This document shows, one piece after another, positions 1 through 7,905 of a DNA stretch of 64,000 nucleotides. Each line of letters begins with the position of its first letter. The first letter of the stretch is position 1. The notes below the pieces were generated by a model that saw nothing but the letters and a program-made list of their open reading frames with translations, searched no databases and was not told the DNA's origin. The DNA comes from Oryzisolibacter sp. LB2S (lineage in GTDB: Bacteria; Pseudomonadota; Gammaproteobacteria; Burkholderiales; Burkholderiaceae_C), in NCBI RefSeq assembly GCF_040732315.1, contig NZ_CP160388.1:1950494-2014493 (forward strand), written 5' to 3'. The position numbers and the translations under genes are program-made.

Positions 1-665
1 GCCCGCCGCGTGTGATCTTGCCCCAGGAGGCGAAGATGTCGTGCGCCAGAAAGCTCGCGCCCGACTCCAGGCCGTTGAGCCGGTGGTTCTGCTGCCCCGT
101 GGCGATGGCGCCGCGCCCCATGTCCACATTGACCACCTGTGCCGCCCCGCCCCGCAGCGCCGCCACCGAGAACGCGCAGGTGTAGGCAAACAGGTTCAGC
201 ACCCGGGCGCCCCGCCCTTCGCGCAACCGAAAGGCCGCGGCGAACTCGCGCACCCAGCGCCGGCCTTCGGCCATGTCCAGAAACAGGCCATGGTTCTGCC
301 CCTTGAGCACATGTACGCGAAAGCGTGCGCCATCCTCGGTGACGACATGCGGATCGGGCACCTGCCCCGCCATCAGGCGCGTGTCGCTGCGACCCTCCAG
401 GCGCAGCGCCTCGCCGCGGTGCTGGAATACCCAGTTGAGCGGCTCACCCGGCGCGATCTGCTTCCAGCGCACCGTCAGCGCCGCATCGACCGCCGCCAAC
501 TGCGCCTCATCTGCAGGCGCAAAGCTGGTCAGCACGAACACGGGTGGGTAGACGTCCAGCGTCCACTGCTCGCAACCGGGAAAGCGCCCGCCCCGGCCGT
601 GGAAGATGCGACAGGCATCCACGGGTGCGGGCATGGCGGCAATGGCGTCCAGCAGGGCCTGCATG
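1..665 (-). CDS. Class I SAM-dependent methyltransferase (RlmI/RlmK-like), C-terminus cut by window edge
   Basis: At least 221 codons are read on the minus strand from ATG at 665 and run off the left edge. The early part resembles the N-terminal region of RlmI/RlmK-type 23S rRNA methyltransferases. It is followed by a Rossmann motif I (NLFAYTCAFSVAAL, about residues 170-183) and an acidic strand (NVDMGRG) that would hold the adenosylmethionine. A charged segment GQNHGLFLDM just before motif I is typical of this family. By family the likely substrate is a base in RNA, but the catalytic C-terminal half is outside the window, so the exact target cannot be called. Confidence 0.75.
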
Positions 666-769
666 CTCAATCGACCGAGGCGTGGGACTGACTGACGGAG
701 CAATCCCCGGCGGCCGCAGCAAAACCGGTCATGACACCGGTCGACGCACAGGGGGCAAGGGCACCACCA

Positions 770-1048
770 TCAGACATCACCCGCGGGCGGGCCGTCCGTG
801 TCGATGGCCAGCGCCCTGAGCATGTTGCGTACTTCTTCATCGCTCGTATTTTCCATGAGCAGTGCATGCGTCCGAGCGACAAAGTCCTCGGTGGCCCACC
901 CCTTTGCACAGGCCCTCAATGCCAGGCGCAGGTCTTCAATCAGCGCCCAATGCACATCGGTCATGCCACGCCCGCCGCCGGCGCGCACCCAGCCGTCGAT
1001 ATCCCCGCCGAAAGCCAGGTAGACGTTGACATGGTGGGCACTCAGCAT
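770..1048 (-). CDS. Small conserved-looking hypothetical protein
   Basis: This 92-residue soluble protein has no signal peptide or membrane segment. It is rich in short helices (DVHWALIEDLRLALRAC, EEVRNMLRALAID) and ends in an acidic, Gly/Pro-rich tail. I do not recognise a named family. It lies about 100 bases from the methyltransferase on the same strand and 63 bases from the monooxygenase-like gene, so a short operon is possible. Third-position GC matches the neighbours, which supports it being real. Confidence 0.5.
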   Translation of the reverse strand: MLSAHHVNVYLAFGGDIDGWVRAGGGRGMTDVHWALIEDLRLALRACAKGWATEDFVARTHALLMENTSDEEVRNMLRALAIDTDGPPAGDV

Positions 1049-1111
1049 GGATCACCCCGTGGAACTCCCGTTCCAGCCCTTCTCAGACCATAGTCCTGCG
1101 ACACGCCCTCA

Positions 1112-1414
1112 TCACGTCACGGCAGACACATCAATGGCCTTGACCGAGGCCACGAGCTGTGCCGCGAAGAATTCACGCGTGTGGGGCTGCGCCATGTGGA
1201 ACGCCAGCGCCGCCTCGTCGACGAAATGCTCCAGCAGCACGAAGGACTCCTGGTCGGAAAGCGCCCGAAAGAAGGCGAATTCGACGCACCCGACCTCGCG
1301 CCGGGTCGCCGTCTCCAGCACCATCAACGCTTGATGCAGCCGATCAGCGAGCCCGGGTTGGGCCTTGATGCGCACCAGTTTGCAGACGGGCGTGGACATG
1401 GGCTGATGGGACAT
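1112..1414 (-). CDS. Putative quinol monooxygenase (ABM domain, YgiN-like)
   Basis: The 100-residue product fits a single antibiotic-biosynthesis-monooxygenase (ABM) ferredoxin-like fold. It begins with a strand (CKLVRIKAQPG), continues with a helix (LADRLHQALMVLE) and the family-like segment GCVEFAFFRALSDQESFVLLEHF, and ends with a helix containing H..Q.HTREFF. ABM proteins are small dimeric enzymes that oxidise quinols or related aromatics without a bound cofactor; the substrate here cannot be read from sequence. ATG at 1414 is preceded by AAAGGTCGCC, a weak ribosome site; an internal ATG five residues later (MSTPVCK) is an alternative start. Confidence 0.7.
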   Translation of the reverse strand: MSHQPMSTPVCKLVRIKAQPGLADRLHQALMVLETATRREVGCVEFAFFRALSDQESFVLLEHFVDEAALAFHMAQPHTREFFAAQLVASVKAIDVSAVT

Positions 1415-1454
1415 GGCGACCTTTCACGGGTCAAGGCAAACCCAGGGGGTTATT

Positions 1455-1493
1455 GCAAAAAAGGCCGCGCAGCCCTTTCAGCACTGCGCGGCC
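1455..1493 (-). terminator. Rho-independent terminator of the pdh operon
   Basis: The perfect 10-bp stem GGCCGCGCAG / CTGCGCGGCC (1463-1493) is followed on the minus strand by a run of T residues. It sits 20 bases past the lpdA stop, so it should end the aceE-aceF-lpdA transcript. Confidence 0.85.
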
Positions 1494-1511
1494 AGCTACA
1501 GTAAATGTAGT

Positions 1512-3338
1512 TTACTTGCGCTGCGGCGGCACGTCCGTGCAGCTGCCGTGGGCGATCTCGGCGGCCATGCCAATGCTCTCGCCCAGCGTCGGGTGCGGGT
1601 GGATGGTCTTGCCGATGTCCACGGCGTCGGCGCCCATCTCGATGGCCAGGGCAATCTCGCCGATCATGTCGCCCGCGTGCGTGCCCACGATGCCGCCGCC
1701 CAGGATCTTGCCGTGGCCGTGCGCCTCGGGGCTGTCGTCAAACAGCAGCTTGGTGTAGCCCTCGTCGCGGCCGTTGGCAATGGCGCGGCCCGAGGCGGTC
1801 CAGGGGAACAGGCCCTTCTTCACCTTGATGCCCTGGGCCTTGGCCTGGTCCTCGGTCAGGCCCACCCAGGCGACCTCGGGGTCGGTGTAGGCCACGCTCG
1901 GGATCACGCGGGCGTTGAAGGCGCTCGCCGCCAGGGCCTTGTCTCCCTTGAGTTCACCGGCGATGACCTCGGCCGCCACATGCGCCTCGTGCACCGCCTT
2001 GTGCGCCAGCATGGGCTGGCCGACGATGTCGCCGATGGCGAAGATGTGCGGCACGTTGGTGCGCATCTGGATGTCGACGTTGATGAAGCCGCGGTCCGTC
2101 ACGGCCACGCCGGCCTTGTCCGCGCCTATCTTCTTGCCGTTGGGGCTGCGGCCCACGGCCTGCAGCACCAGGTCGTAGGTCTGCGGCTCGGGGGCCGTGC
2201 CGCCCTCCTCGGCTGGCGCGAACGTGACCTTGATGCCCTCGGGCGTGGCCTCGGCGGCGACGGTCTTGGTCTTGAGCATGATGTGGTCGAAGCGGTGCGC
2301 GTTCATCTTCTGCCAGACCTTGACGAGGTCGCGGTCCGCGCCCTGCATCAGGCCGTCGAGCATTTCGACCACGTCCAGGCGCGCGCCCAGCGTGGAATAC
2401 ACCGTGCCCATCTCCAGGCCGATGATGCCGCCGCCCAGGATCAGCATGCGCTTCGGAACACCCGCGAGGGCCAGCGCGCCCGTGCTGTCCACCACGCGCG
2501 GGTCGTCGGGCATGAAGGGCAGGCGCACGGCCTGGCTGCCCGCGGCGATGATGGCGCGCTGGAAAGCGACGACCTTTTTGCCGCCGGTCTTGTCCTGGCC
2601 GCTGCCCGTGGTTTCCTCCACCTCCAGGTGGTTGCTGCCCACGAAGCTGCCGTAGCCGCGCACCACGGTCACCTTGCGCATCTTGGCCATGGCGGCCAGG
2701 CCGCCGGTCAGCTTGGCGATGACCTTTTCCTTGTGGCCGCGCAGGGTGTCCACGTTGACCTGGGGCGCACCGAAGCTCACGCCCGCGGCCTCGAGGTGTT
2801 TGACCTCATCGACCACGGCGGCGACGTGCAAGAGCGCCTTGGAGGGGATGCAGCCTACGTTGAGGCACACGCCGCCGAGCGTGGCGTAGCGCTCGACCAG
2901 TACCACCTTCAGGCCCAGGTCGGCCGCGCGAAAGGCCGCCGAGTAGCCGCCGGGGCCGCCGCCCAGGACGAGCACGTCGCAGTCCAGATCGGCCGTGCCG
3001 GCAAAGCTGCTTGCTATCGGAACAGGAGCTGCCGGCGCTTGTGCGGCGGGCGTTGGAGCCGGTTTTGCCTCGGATGCCGCAGCCGGAGCGGAAGCGGCGT
3101 CTGCGGTCTCCAGCGTCAGCACCACGGAGCCCTCGCTCACCTTGTCGCCGAGCTTGACCTTGAGCTCCTTGACCACGCCGGCGTGGCTCGACGGAATTTC
3201 CATCGATGCCTTGTCGGACTCCACGGTGATGAGGCTTTGCTCCACGGCGATGCGGTCGCCGGGCTGCACCAGCACTTCGATCACGCCGACCTCGGCGAAG
3301 TCGCCGATGTCGGGTACCTTGATGTCTATCACTGCCAT
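1512..3338 (-). CDS. lpdA: Dihydrolipoyl dehydrogenase (pyruvate dehydrogenase E3) with N-terminal lipoyl domain
   Basis: The 608-residue FAD enzyme reoxidises dihydrolipoamide of the pyruvate dehydrogenase complex and makes NADH. A lipoyl domain fills residues 1-80, with the lipoylated lysine K43 in ESDKASM. An Ala/Pro linker follows, then the FAD-binding GGGPGG, the redox-active disulfide C158/C163 in [13 protein letters not shown], the NAD-binding [10 protein letters not shown] and the C-terminal active-site HPHPTLGE. A lipoyl domain on E3 is known from Neisseria and Burkholderiales. The start at 3338 is chosen because AAGGAG lies 8 bases upstream and the lipoyl domain begins there. It is the last gene of aceE-aceF-lpdA, 13 bases after aceF. 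Part of the linker (about residues 92-111) is encoded by a sequence resembling the dispersed palindromic repeat. Confidence 0.97.
   Translation of the reverse strand: MAVIDIKVPDIGDFAEVGVIEVLVQPGDRIAVEQSLITVESDKASMEIPSSHAGVVKELKVKLGDKVSEGSVVLTLETADAASAPAAASEAKPAPTPAAQAPAAPVPIASSFAGTADLDCDVLVLGGGPGGYSAAFRAADLGLKVVLVERYATLGGVCLNVGCIPSKALLHVAAVVDEVKHLEAAGVSFGAPQVNVDTLRGHKEKVIAKLTGGLAAMAKMRKVTVVRGYGSFVGSNHLEVEETTGSGQDKTGGKKVVAFQRAIIAAGSQAVRLPFMPDDPRVVDSTGALALAGVPKRMLILGGGIIGLEMGTVYSTLGARLDVVEMLDGLMQGADRDLVKVWQKMNAHRFDHIMLKTKTVAAEATPEGIKVTFAPAEEGGTAPEPQTYDLVLQAVGRSPNGKKIGADKAGVAVTDRGFINVDIQMRTNVPHIFAIGDIVGQPMLAHKAVHEAHVAAEVIAGELKGDKALAASAFNARVIPSVAYTDPEVAWVGLTEDQAKAQGIKVKKGLFPWTASGRAIANGRDEGYTKLLFDDSPEAHGHGKILGGGIVGTHAGDMIGEIALAIEMGADAVDIGKTIHPHPTLGESIGMAAEIAHGSCTDVPPQRK
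3024..3066 (+). repeat. Dispersed palindromic repeat, copy inside lpdA linker
   Basis: It aligns over about 43 bases with the intergenic copies (AGCTGCC, GGCGCTTG, loop, CGGGCG, GGAGCC, then TTTT). Its antisense strand encodes part of the Ala/Pro linker of LpdA. Since lipoyl linkers are Ala/Pro-rich anyway, chance similarity or common origin with the aceF linker is possible. Confidence 0.5.
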
Positions 3339-3351
3339 AGCGGTTTCTCCT

Positions 3352-5022
3352 TTACAGCAGGATGCGGCGGTAGTCCGCCAGCACTTGGCCCAGATAGGCG
3401 TTGAAACGTGCGGCAGCGGCTCCGTCGATGACGCGGTGGTCATACGACAGCGACAACGGCAGCGTCAGGCGTGGCACGAACTGTTTGCCATCCCACACGG
3501 GCTTCATCGCGCTCTTGGACAGACCCAGGATGGCCACCTCGGGCGCGTTGATGATGGGCGTGAAATGCGTGCCGCCAATGCCGCCCAGCGAGCTGATGGA
3601 GAAGCATCCGCCCTGCATGTCGGCTGCGCCCAGCTTGCCGTCGCGCGCCTTTTTGGCGAGCTCGCTCATCTCGGCGCTGATTTGCAGGATGCCCTTCTTG
3701 TCGGCGTCCTTGAGCACCGGCACCACCAGGCCATTGGGCGTGTCGGCCGCAAACCCGATGTGGAAGTACTGCTTGTAGACCAGCGCATCGCCGTCCAGGC
3801 TGGCATTGAACTCGGGGAACTTCTTCAGAGCCGCCACCACGGCCTTGATGACGAAGGCCAGCATGGTCACCTTCACGCCGCTCTTCTCGTTCTCCTTGTT
3901 GGTCTGCACACGGAAGGCTTCCAGCTCGGTGATGTCGGCCTCGTCGTTGTTGGTGACGTGGGGAATCATCACCCAGTTGCGGTGCAGGTTGGCGCCGCTG
4001 ATCTTCTTGATGCGGCTGAGGTCCTTGCGCTCCACCGCACCGAACTTGGCGAAGTCCACCTTGGGCCAGGGCAGCAGGTCCAGCCCCACACCCGTGCCGC
4101 CACCGGCCGGCGCCTTGGCGGCCTGGGCCTGGGTCTGGGCCGTGCCGGCCATCACGGCGCGGGTGAAGGCCTGCACGTCCTCGGCCGTGATGCGGCCCTT
4201 GGCACCCGTGCCCTTGACCTCGGCCAGCGGCACGCCGAGCTCGCGCGCAAACTTGCGCACGCTGGGGCTGGCGTGCGGCAGCTGGCCCGTGGGGGCGACC
4301 GTGGGGTTGTGGGCCGGGGCGCCCTGCACAGGCGCTGCGGCCACGGGAGCCGCGGTCGCGGGAGTGGCGGCCACGGGAGCGGCGGCGGGCGCTGCAGCAG
4401 GTGCCGGCGCCGGTGCGGGCGCGGAGGCAGGCGCACTGCCCTCGATCACGGCCACCAGGTCGCCGATGTTGACCTTGTCACCCAGCTGGACCTTGAGCTC
4501 CTTGAGCACACCGGCCACGGGGGACGGGATCTCCATCGAGGCCTTGTCGGACTCGACGGTGAACAGCGACTGCTCGACGCGGATGCTGTCGCCCACCTTG
4601 GCGAGCAGCTCGATGACGGCCACGTCCTTGAAGTCGCCGATGTCGGGCAGGCGCACCTCGATGCTGCCGGTCGGGGCAGGTGCAGCAGCCGGTGCGGCAA
4701 CGGGCGCAGATGCTACATTTTCAGAAGCTGCCGGCGCTTGTGCAGCGGGCGCTGCGGCCGGTTTTTGCACTTCACCACCCGCATCCGCGGTTTCGAGTTC
4801 GCAGATCACAGTGCCCTGCTTGACCTTGTCGCCCAGCTTCACGGCGAGCGACTTGACCACGCCGGCATGGCTGGAGGGGATCTCCATCGAGGCCTTGTCG
4901 GACTCGACGGTGATCAAGGATTGCTCGACCGCGACGGTATCGCCGGGCTTGACCAGCAGTTCGATCACGCCCACTTCGTCGAAGTCCCCGATATCGGGTA
5001 CCTGGATTTGAATCAATGCCAT
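3352..5022 (-). CDS. aceF: Dihydrolipoamide acetyltransferase, pyruvate dehydrogenase E2
   Basis: The 556-residue E2 core subunit transfers the acetyl group from lipoamide to CoA. Two lipoyl domains are visible (residues 1-80 and 119-193, lipoyl lysines K43 and K160, each in [11 protein letters not shown]). Long Ala/Pro linkers follow, then the peripheral subunit-binding domain ([13 protein letters not shown]...GRITAEDV). The catalytic domain ends with YDHRVIDG, where H529 is the active-site histidine. The start at 5022 is preceded by GGGAGAGACACC and is 18 bases after the aceE stop. The first linker contains a palindromic-repeat-like stretch. Two lipoyl domains is a common number in betaproteobacteria (E. 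coli has three). Confidence 0.97.
   Translation of the reverse strand: MALIQIQVPDIGDFDEVGVIELLVKPGDTVAVEQSLITVESDKASMEIPSSHAGVVKSLAVKLGDKVKQGTVICELETADAGGEVQKPAAAPAAQAPAASENVASAPVAAPAAAPAPTGSIEVRLPDIGDFKDVAVIELLAKVGDSIRVEQSLFTVESDKASMEIPSPVAGVLKELKVQLGDKVNIGDLVAVIEGSAPASAPAPAPAPAAAPAAAPVAATPATAAPVAAAPVQGAPAHNPTVAPTGQLPHASPSVRKFARELGVPLAEVKGTGAKGRITAEDVQAFTRAVMAGTAQTQAQAAKAPAGGGTGVGLDLLPWPKVDFAKFGAVERKDLSRIKKISGANLHRNWVMIPHVTNNDEADITELEAFRVQTNKENEKSGVKVTMLAFVIKAVVAALKKFPEFNASLDGDALVYKQYFHIGFAADTPNGLVVPVLKDADKKGILQISAEMSELAKKARDGKLGAADMQGGCFSISSLGGIGGTHFTPIINAPEVAILGLSKSAMKPVWDGKQFVPRLTLPLSLSYDHRVIDGAAAARFNAYLGQVLADYRRILL
4723..4766 (+). repeat. Dispersed palindromic repeat, copy inside aceF linker
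   Basis: The plus strand reads AGAAGCTGCCGGCGCTTG, then a loop, CGGGCGCTG, CGGCCGG and TTTTT. This matches the intergenic repeat copies over 43 bases. The antisense strand encodes residues about 87-100 of the first inter-lipoyl linker of AceF. The adjoining ATTTT / AATGTAGC flank also resembles repeat flanks, which favours true descent over chance. Confidence 0.6.
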
Positions 5023-5040
5023 GGTGTCTCTCCCTGGTCC

Positions 5041-7737
5041 TCAGGCGTGCAGCGGGTTGATCTTCTCGGCGTTGATGCCGTACTTGGTGATGGCCTCGGC
5101 CACCTTGGCGGCGGGCAGCTTGCCCTCGTCGGCCAGGCTCTTGAGCGCGGCGACGGTGATGTAGTGGCGGTTGACCTCGAAATGCTCGCGCAGGCGGTAG
5201 CGGAAATCGCTGCGGCCAAAGCCGTCCGTGCCCAGCACCGTGTAGGAGCGGCCGGCCGGGATGAAGGCGCGGATCTGCTCGGCAAAGGCCTTCATGTAGT
5301 CGGTGGACGCGATCACGGGCCCGGTGCTGCCCGCAAGCTGCTGCGCCACGAAGGACTGGCGTGGTTGCTCCAGCGGGTGCAGCAGGTTCCAGCGCGCCGT
5401 GTCCTGGCCTTCGCGGGCGAGCTCGGTGAAGCTGGTGCAGCTCCACACATCGGCCTGCACGCCCCAGTCGGCGGCGAGCAGCTTCTGCGCCTCGAGCGAC
5501 TCGCGCAGGATGGAGCCCGAGCCCAGCAGCTGCACGCGCAGCTCGCCCGGCGCACCGGCCTTGCACTGGTACATGCCCTTGAGGATCTGCTCCTCGGTGC
5601 CTGCGGCCAGGCCCGGCATGGCGTAGTTCTCGTTCAGCAGCGTGATGTAGTAGAAGACGTTTTCCTGCTTCTCCACCATGCGCTTGAGGCCCCGGTGCAT
5701 GATCACCGCCACTTCGTGCGCGAAGGTCGGGTCGTAGCTCACGCAGTTGGGAATCGTGGCCGAGAGGATGTGGCTGTGGCCGTCCTCGTGCTGCAGGCCC
5801 TCGCCGTTCAGGGTGGTGCGCCCGCTGGTGCCGCCGAGGATGAAGCCGCGCGCCTGCATGTCGCCGGCGGCCCAGGCGAAGTCGCCAAAGCGCTGGAAGC
5901 CGAACATCGAGTAGTAGACGAAGAACGGGATCATGATGCGGTTGTTCGTCGAATACGACGTGGCCGCCGCGATCCACGAGCACATGCCGCCCGCCTCGTT
6001 GATGCCTTCCTGCAGGATCTGGCCGTTCTCCTGCTCCTTGTAGTACATGACCTGGTCGCGGTCGACCGGCGTGTACTGCTGGCCCAGGGGGTTGTAGATG
6101 CCGATCTGACGGAACAGCCCCTCCATGCCGAAGGTGCGCGCCTCATCGACGAGGATGGGCACGACGCGCGGGCCGAGCGCCTTGTCGCGCAAGAGCTGCG
6201 TGAGGAAGCGCACATAGGCCTGGGTGGTGGAGATCTCGCGGCCCTCGGCCGTGGGCTCCAGAATCGCCTTGAAGGTCTCGAGCGCGGGCACCGTGAAGCT
6301 CTCGTCCGCATGCGTGCGGCGGTGCGGCAGATAGCCGCCCAGGGCCTTGCGGCGCTCGTGCAGATATTTCATCTCCGGCGTGTCGTCGGCCGGCTTGTAG
6401 TAGGGCAGCTTGTCGAGCTCGCTGTCGGGAATCGGGATGTTGAAGCGGTCGCGGATGTAGCGGATGTCCTCGTCATCGAGCTTCTTGGTCTGGTGCACGG
6501 TGTTCTTGGCCTCGCCGGCCTTGCCCATGCCGTAGCCCTTGACGGTCTTGACCAGGAGCACCGTGGGCTGGCCCTTGTGTTCATTGGCCGCGTGGAAGGC
6601 CGCGTAGACCTTCTCGGGCTCGTGACCGCCGCGGCGCAGCTCCCAGATCTCGTCGTCCGAAAGATGCTCGACGAGCTTGAGCGTCTCGGGGTACTTGCCG
6701 AAGAAATGCTTGCGGATGTAGGCGCCATCCATGGCGCGATAGGTCTGGTAGTCGCCATCCAGCGTCTCCATCATGACCTGCTTGAGCTTGCCGCTCTTGT
6801 CGCGTGCGAGCAGGTCGTCCCAGCCCTTGCCCCAGAGCAGCTTGATGACATGCCAGCCGGCACCACGGAAGTCGCCTTCGAGCTCCTGAATGATCTTGCC
6901 GTTGCCGCGCACCGGGCCATCGAGGCGCTGGAGGTTGCAGTTGATGACGAAGATGAGGTTGTCCAGGTTTTCGCGCGCGGCCAGGCTGATGGCGCCCTTG
7001 CTCTCGGGCTCGTCCATCTCGCCGTCACCGAGGAACACCCAGACGCGGCGGTTGTCGGTCTTGGCAATGCCGCGCGCGTGCAGGTACTTGAGGAAGCGCG
7101 CCTGGTAGATGGCCATCATCGGGCCCAGGCCCATGGACACCGTCGGGAATTGCCAAAAGCCCGGCATGAGCTTGGGGTGGGGATAGCTCGACAGGCCGTT
7201 GCCGCCGACTTCCTGGCGGAAGTTCTCGAGCTGCTCCTCGCTGATGCGCCCTTCCAGGAAGGCGCGGGCGTAAATGCCGGGCGCGCTGTGGCCCTGGAAG
7301 TAGATGCAGTCGCCGCCGTGGTTCTCGCTCTCGGCGTGCCAGAAATGGTTGAAGCCGGCGCCCCACATGGACGCCAGCGACGCGAAGGAGCCGATATGCC
7401 CGCCCAGGTCACCGCCGTCCTCGGGATGCAGGCGGTTGGCGCGCACCACCATGGCCATGGCGTTCCAGCGCATGTAGGCGCGCAGGCGCTTTTCGATCGC
7501 GATGTTGCCGGGGCAGCGTGCCTCCTGCTCGGGCTCGATGGTGTTCACATAGCCGGTATTGGCCGAGAACGGCAGGTCGATGCTGCTCTGGCGCGCCTGT
7601 TCCAGCAGTTGCTCGAGCAGGAAGTGCGCACGCTCGGGCCCCTCCTTCTCGATGACGGCGGACAACGCCTCCAGCCATTCTCGGGTTTCTTCCTGGTCGG
7701 CGTCTACTGCGGTCAGGACTTTGCTCAGATCGGACAT
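5041..7737 (-). CDS. aceE: Pyruvate dehydrogenase E1 component, homodimeric type
   Basis: The 898-residue thiamine diphosphate enzyme decarboxylates pyruvate and acetylates the E2 lipoyl group. The length fits the homodimeric AceE family (about 890). The ThDP motif is seen as GDGEMDEPES ... NLIFVINCNLQ, and other family blocks such as GGDLGGHIGSFAS and the histidine-rich HFWHAESENHGGD are intact. The start at 7737 follows AAAGGAGACAGCGT, a strong ribosome site. It is the first gene of the pdh operon and is transcribed away from the histidine kinase gene at 7906. No PdhR gene is present in the window. Confidence 0.97.
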   Translation of the reverse strand: MSDLSKVLTAVDADQEETREWLEALSAVIEKEGPERAHFLLEQLLEQARQSSIDLPFSANTGYVNTIEPEQEARCPGNIAIEKRLRAYMRWNAMAMVVRANRLHPEDGGDLGGHIGSFASLASMWGAGFNHFWHAESENHGGDCIYFQGHSAPGIYARAFLEGRISEEQLENFRQEVGGNGLSSYPHPKLMPGFWQFPTVSMGLGPMMAIYQARFLKYLHARGIAKTDNRRVWVFLGDGEMDEPESKGAISLAARENLDNLIFVINCNLQRLDGPVRGNGKIIQELEGDFRGAGWHVIKLLWGKGWDDLLARDKSGKLKQVMMETLDGDYQTYRAMDGAYIRKHFFGKYPETLKLVEHLSDDEIWELRRGGHEPEKVYAAFHAANEHKGQPTVLLVKTVKGYGMGKAGEAKNTVHQTKKLDDEDIRYIRDRFNIPIPDSELDKLPYYKPADDTPEMKYLHERRKALGGYLPHRRTHADESFTVPALETFKAILEPTAEGREISTTQAYVRFLTQLLRDKALGPRVVPILVDEARTFGMEGLFRQIGIYNPLGQQYTPVDRDQVMYYKEQENGQILQEGINEAGGMCSWIAAATSYSTNNRIMIPFFVYYSMFGFQRFGDFAWAAGDMQARGFILGGTSGRTTLNGEGLQHEDGHSHILSATIPNCVSYDPTFAHEVAVIMHRGLKRMVEKQENVFYYITLLNENYAMPGLAAGTEEQILKGMYQCKAGAPGELRVQLLGSGSILRESLEAQKLLAADWGVQADVWSCTSFTELAREGQDTARWNLLHPLEQPRQSFVAQQLAGSTGPVIASTDYMKAFAEQIRAFIPAGRSYTVLGTDGFGRSDFRYRLREHFEVNRHYITVAALKSLADEGKLPAAKVAEAITKYGINAEKINPLHA

Positions 7738-7905
7738 ACGCTGTCTCCTTTGGAAATCATGGCAATGGGGGGATATGGTGCAAGTTTCGCACAGTTTTGC
7801 AATTTTTCAAATTACGGACATCAATTTTTTATTATGAAATTTTGCTGCGGTCGCACATTCTGTGATGGCCCCGGATGCGCTCTGGCGCAGGCTTAAACTT
7901 CGCCC
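7738..7905. promoter_or_regulatory. Divergent promoter region of aceE and the two-component system
   Basis: This 168-base gap is the only AT-rich stretch nearby (7790-7860). It separates two divergent operons, so both promoters should lie here. On the minus strand GCAAAATTTC and GAAAAATTGC form an imperfect inverted repeat about 25 bases apart, with CATAAT next to the first arm as a possible -10. These could be an operator, but no known consensus is matched. No gene is seen. Confidence 0.5.

Noticed and set aside
41..691. Long plus-strand open frame at the left edge
   Set aside because: It is antisense to the methyltransferase, whose minus-strand frame shows clear SAM-binding motifs; the plus frame has no family features.
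2995..7896. 1633-codon open frame on the plus strand
   Set aside because: It is the shadow of lpdA, aceF and aceE in a GC-rich genome; its composition (His, Gly, Leu, Val-rich) is typical of antisense frames.
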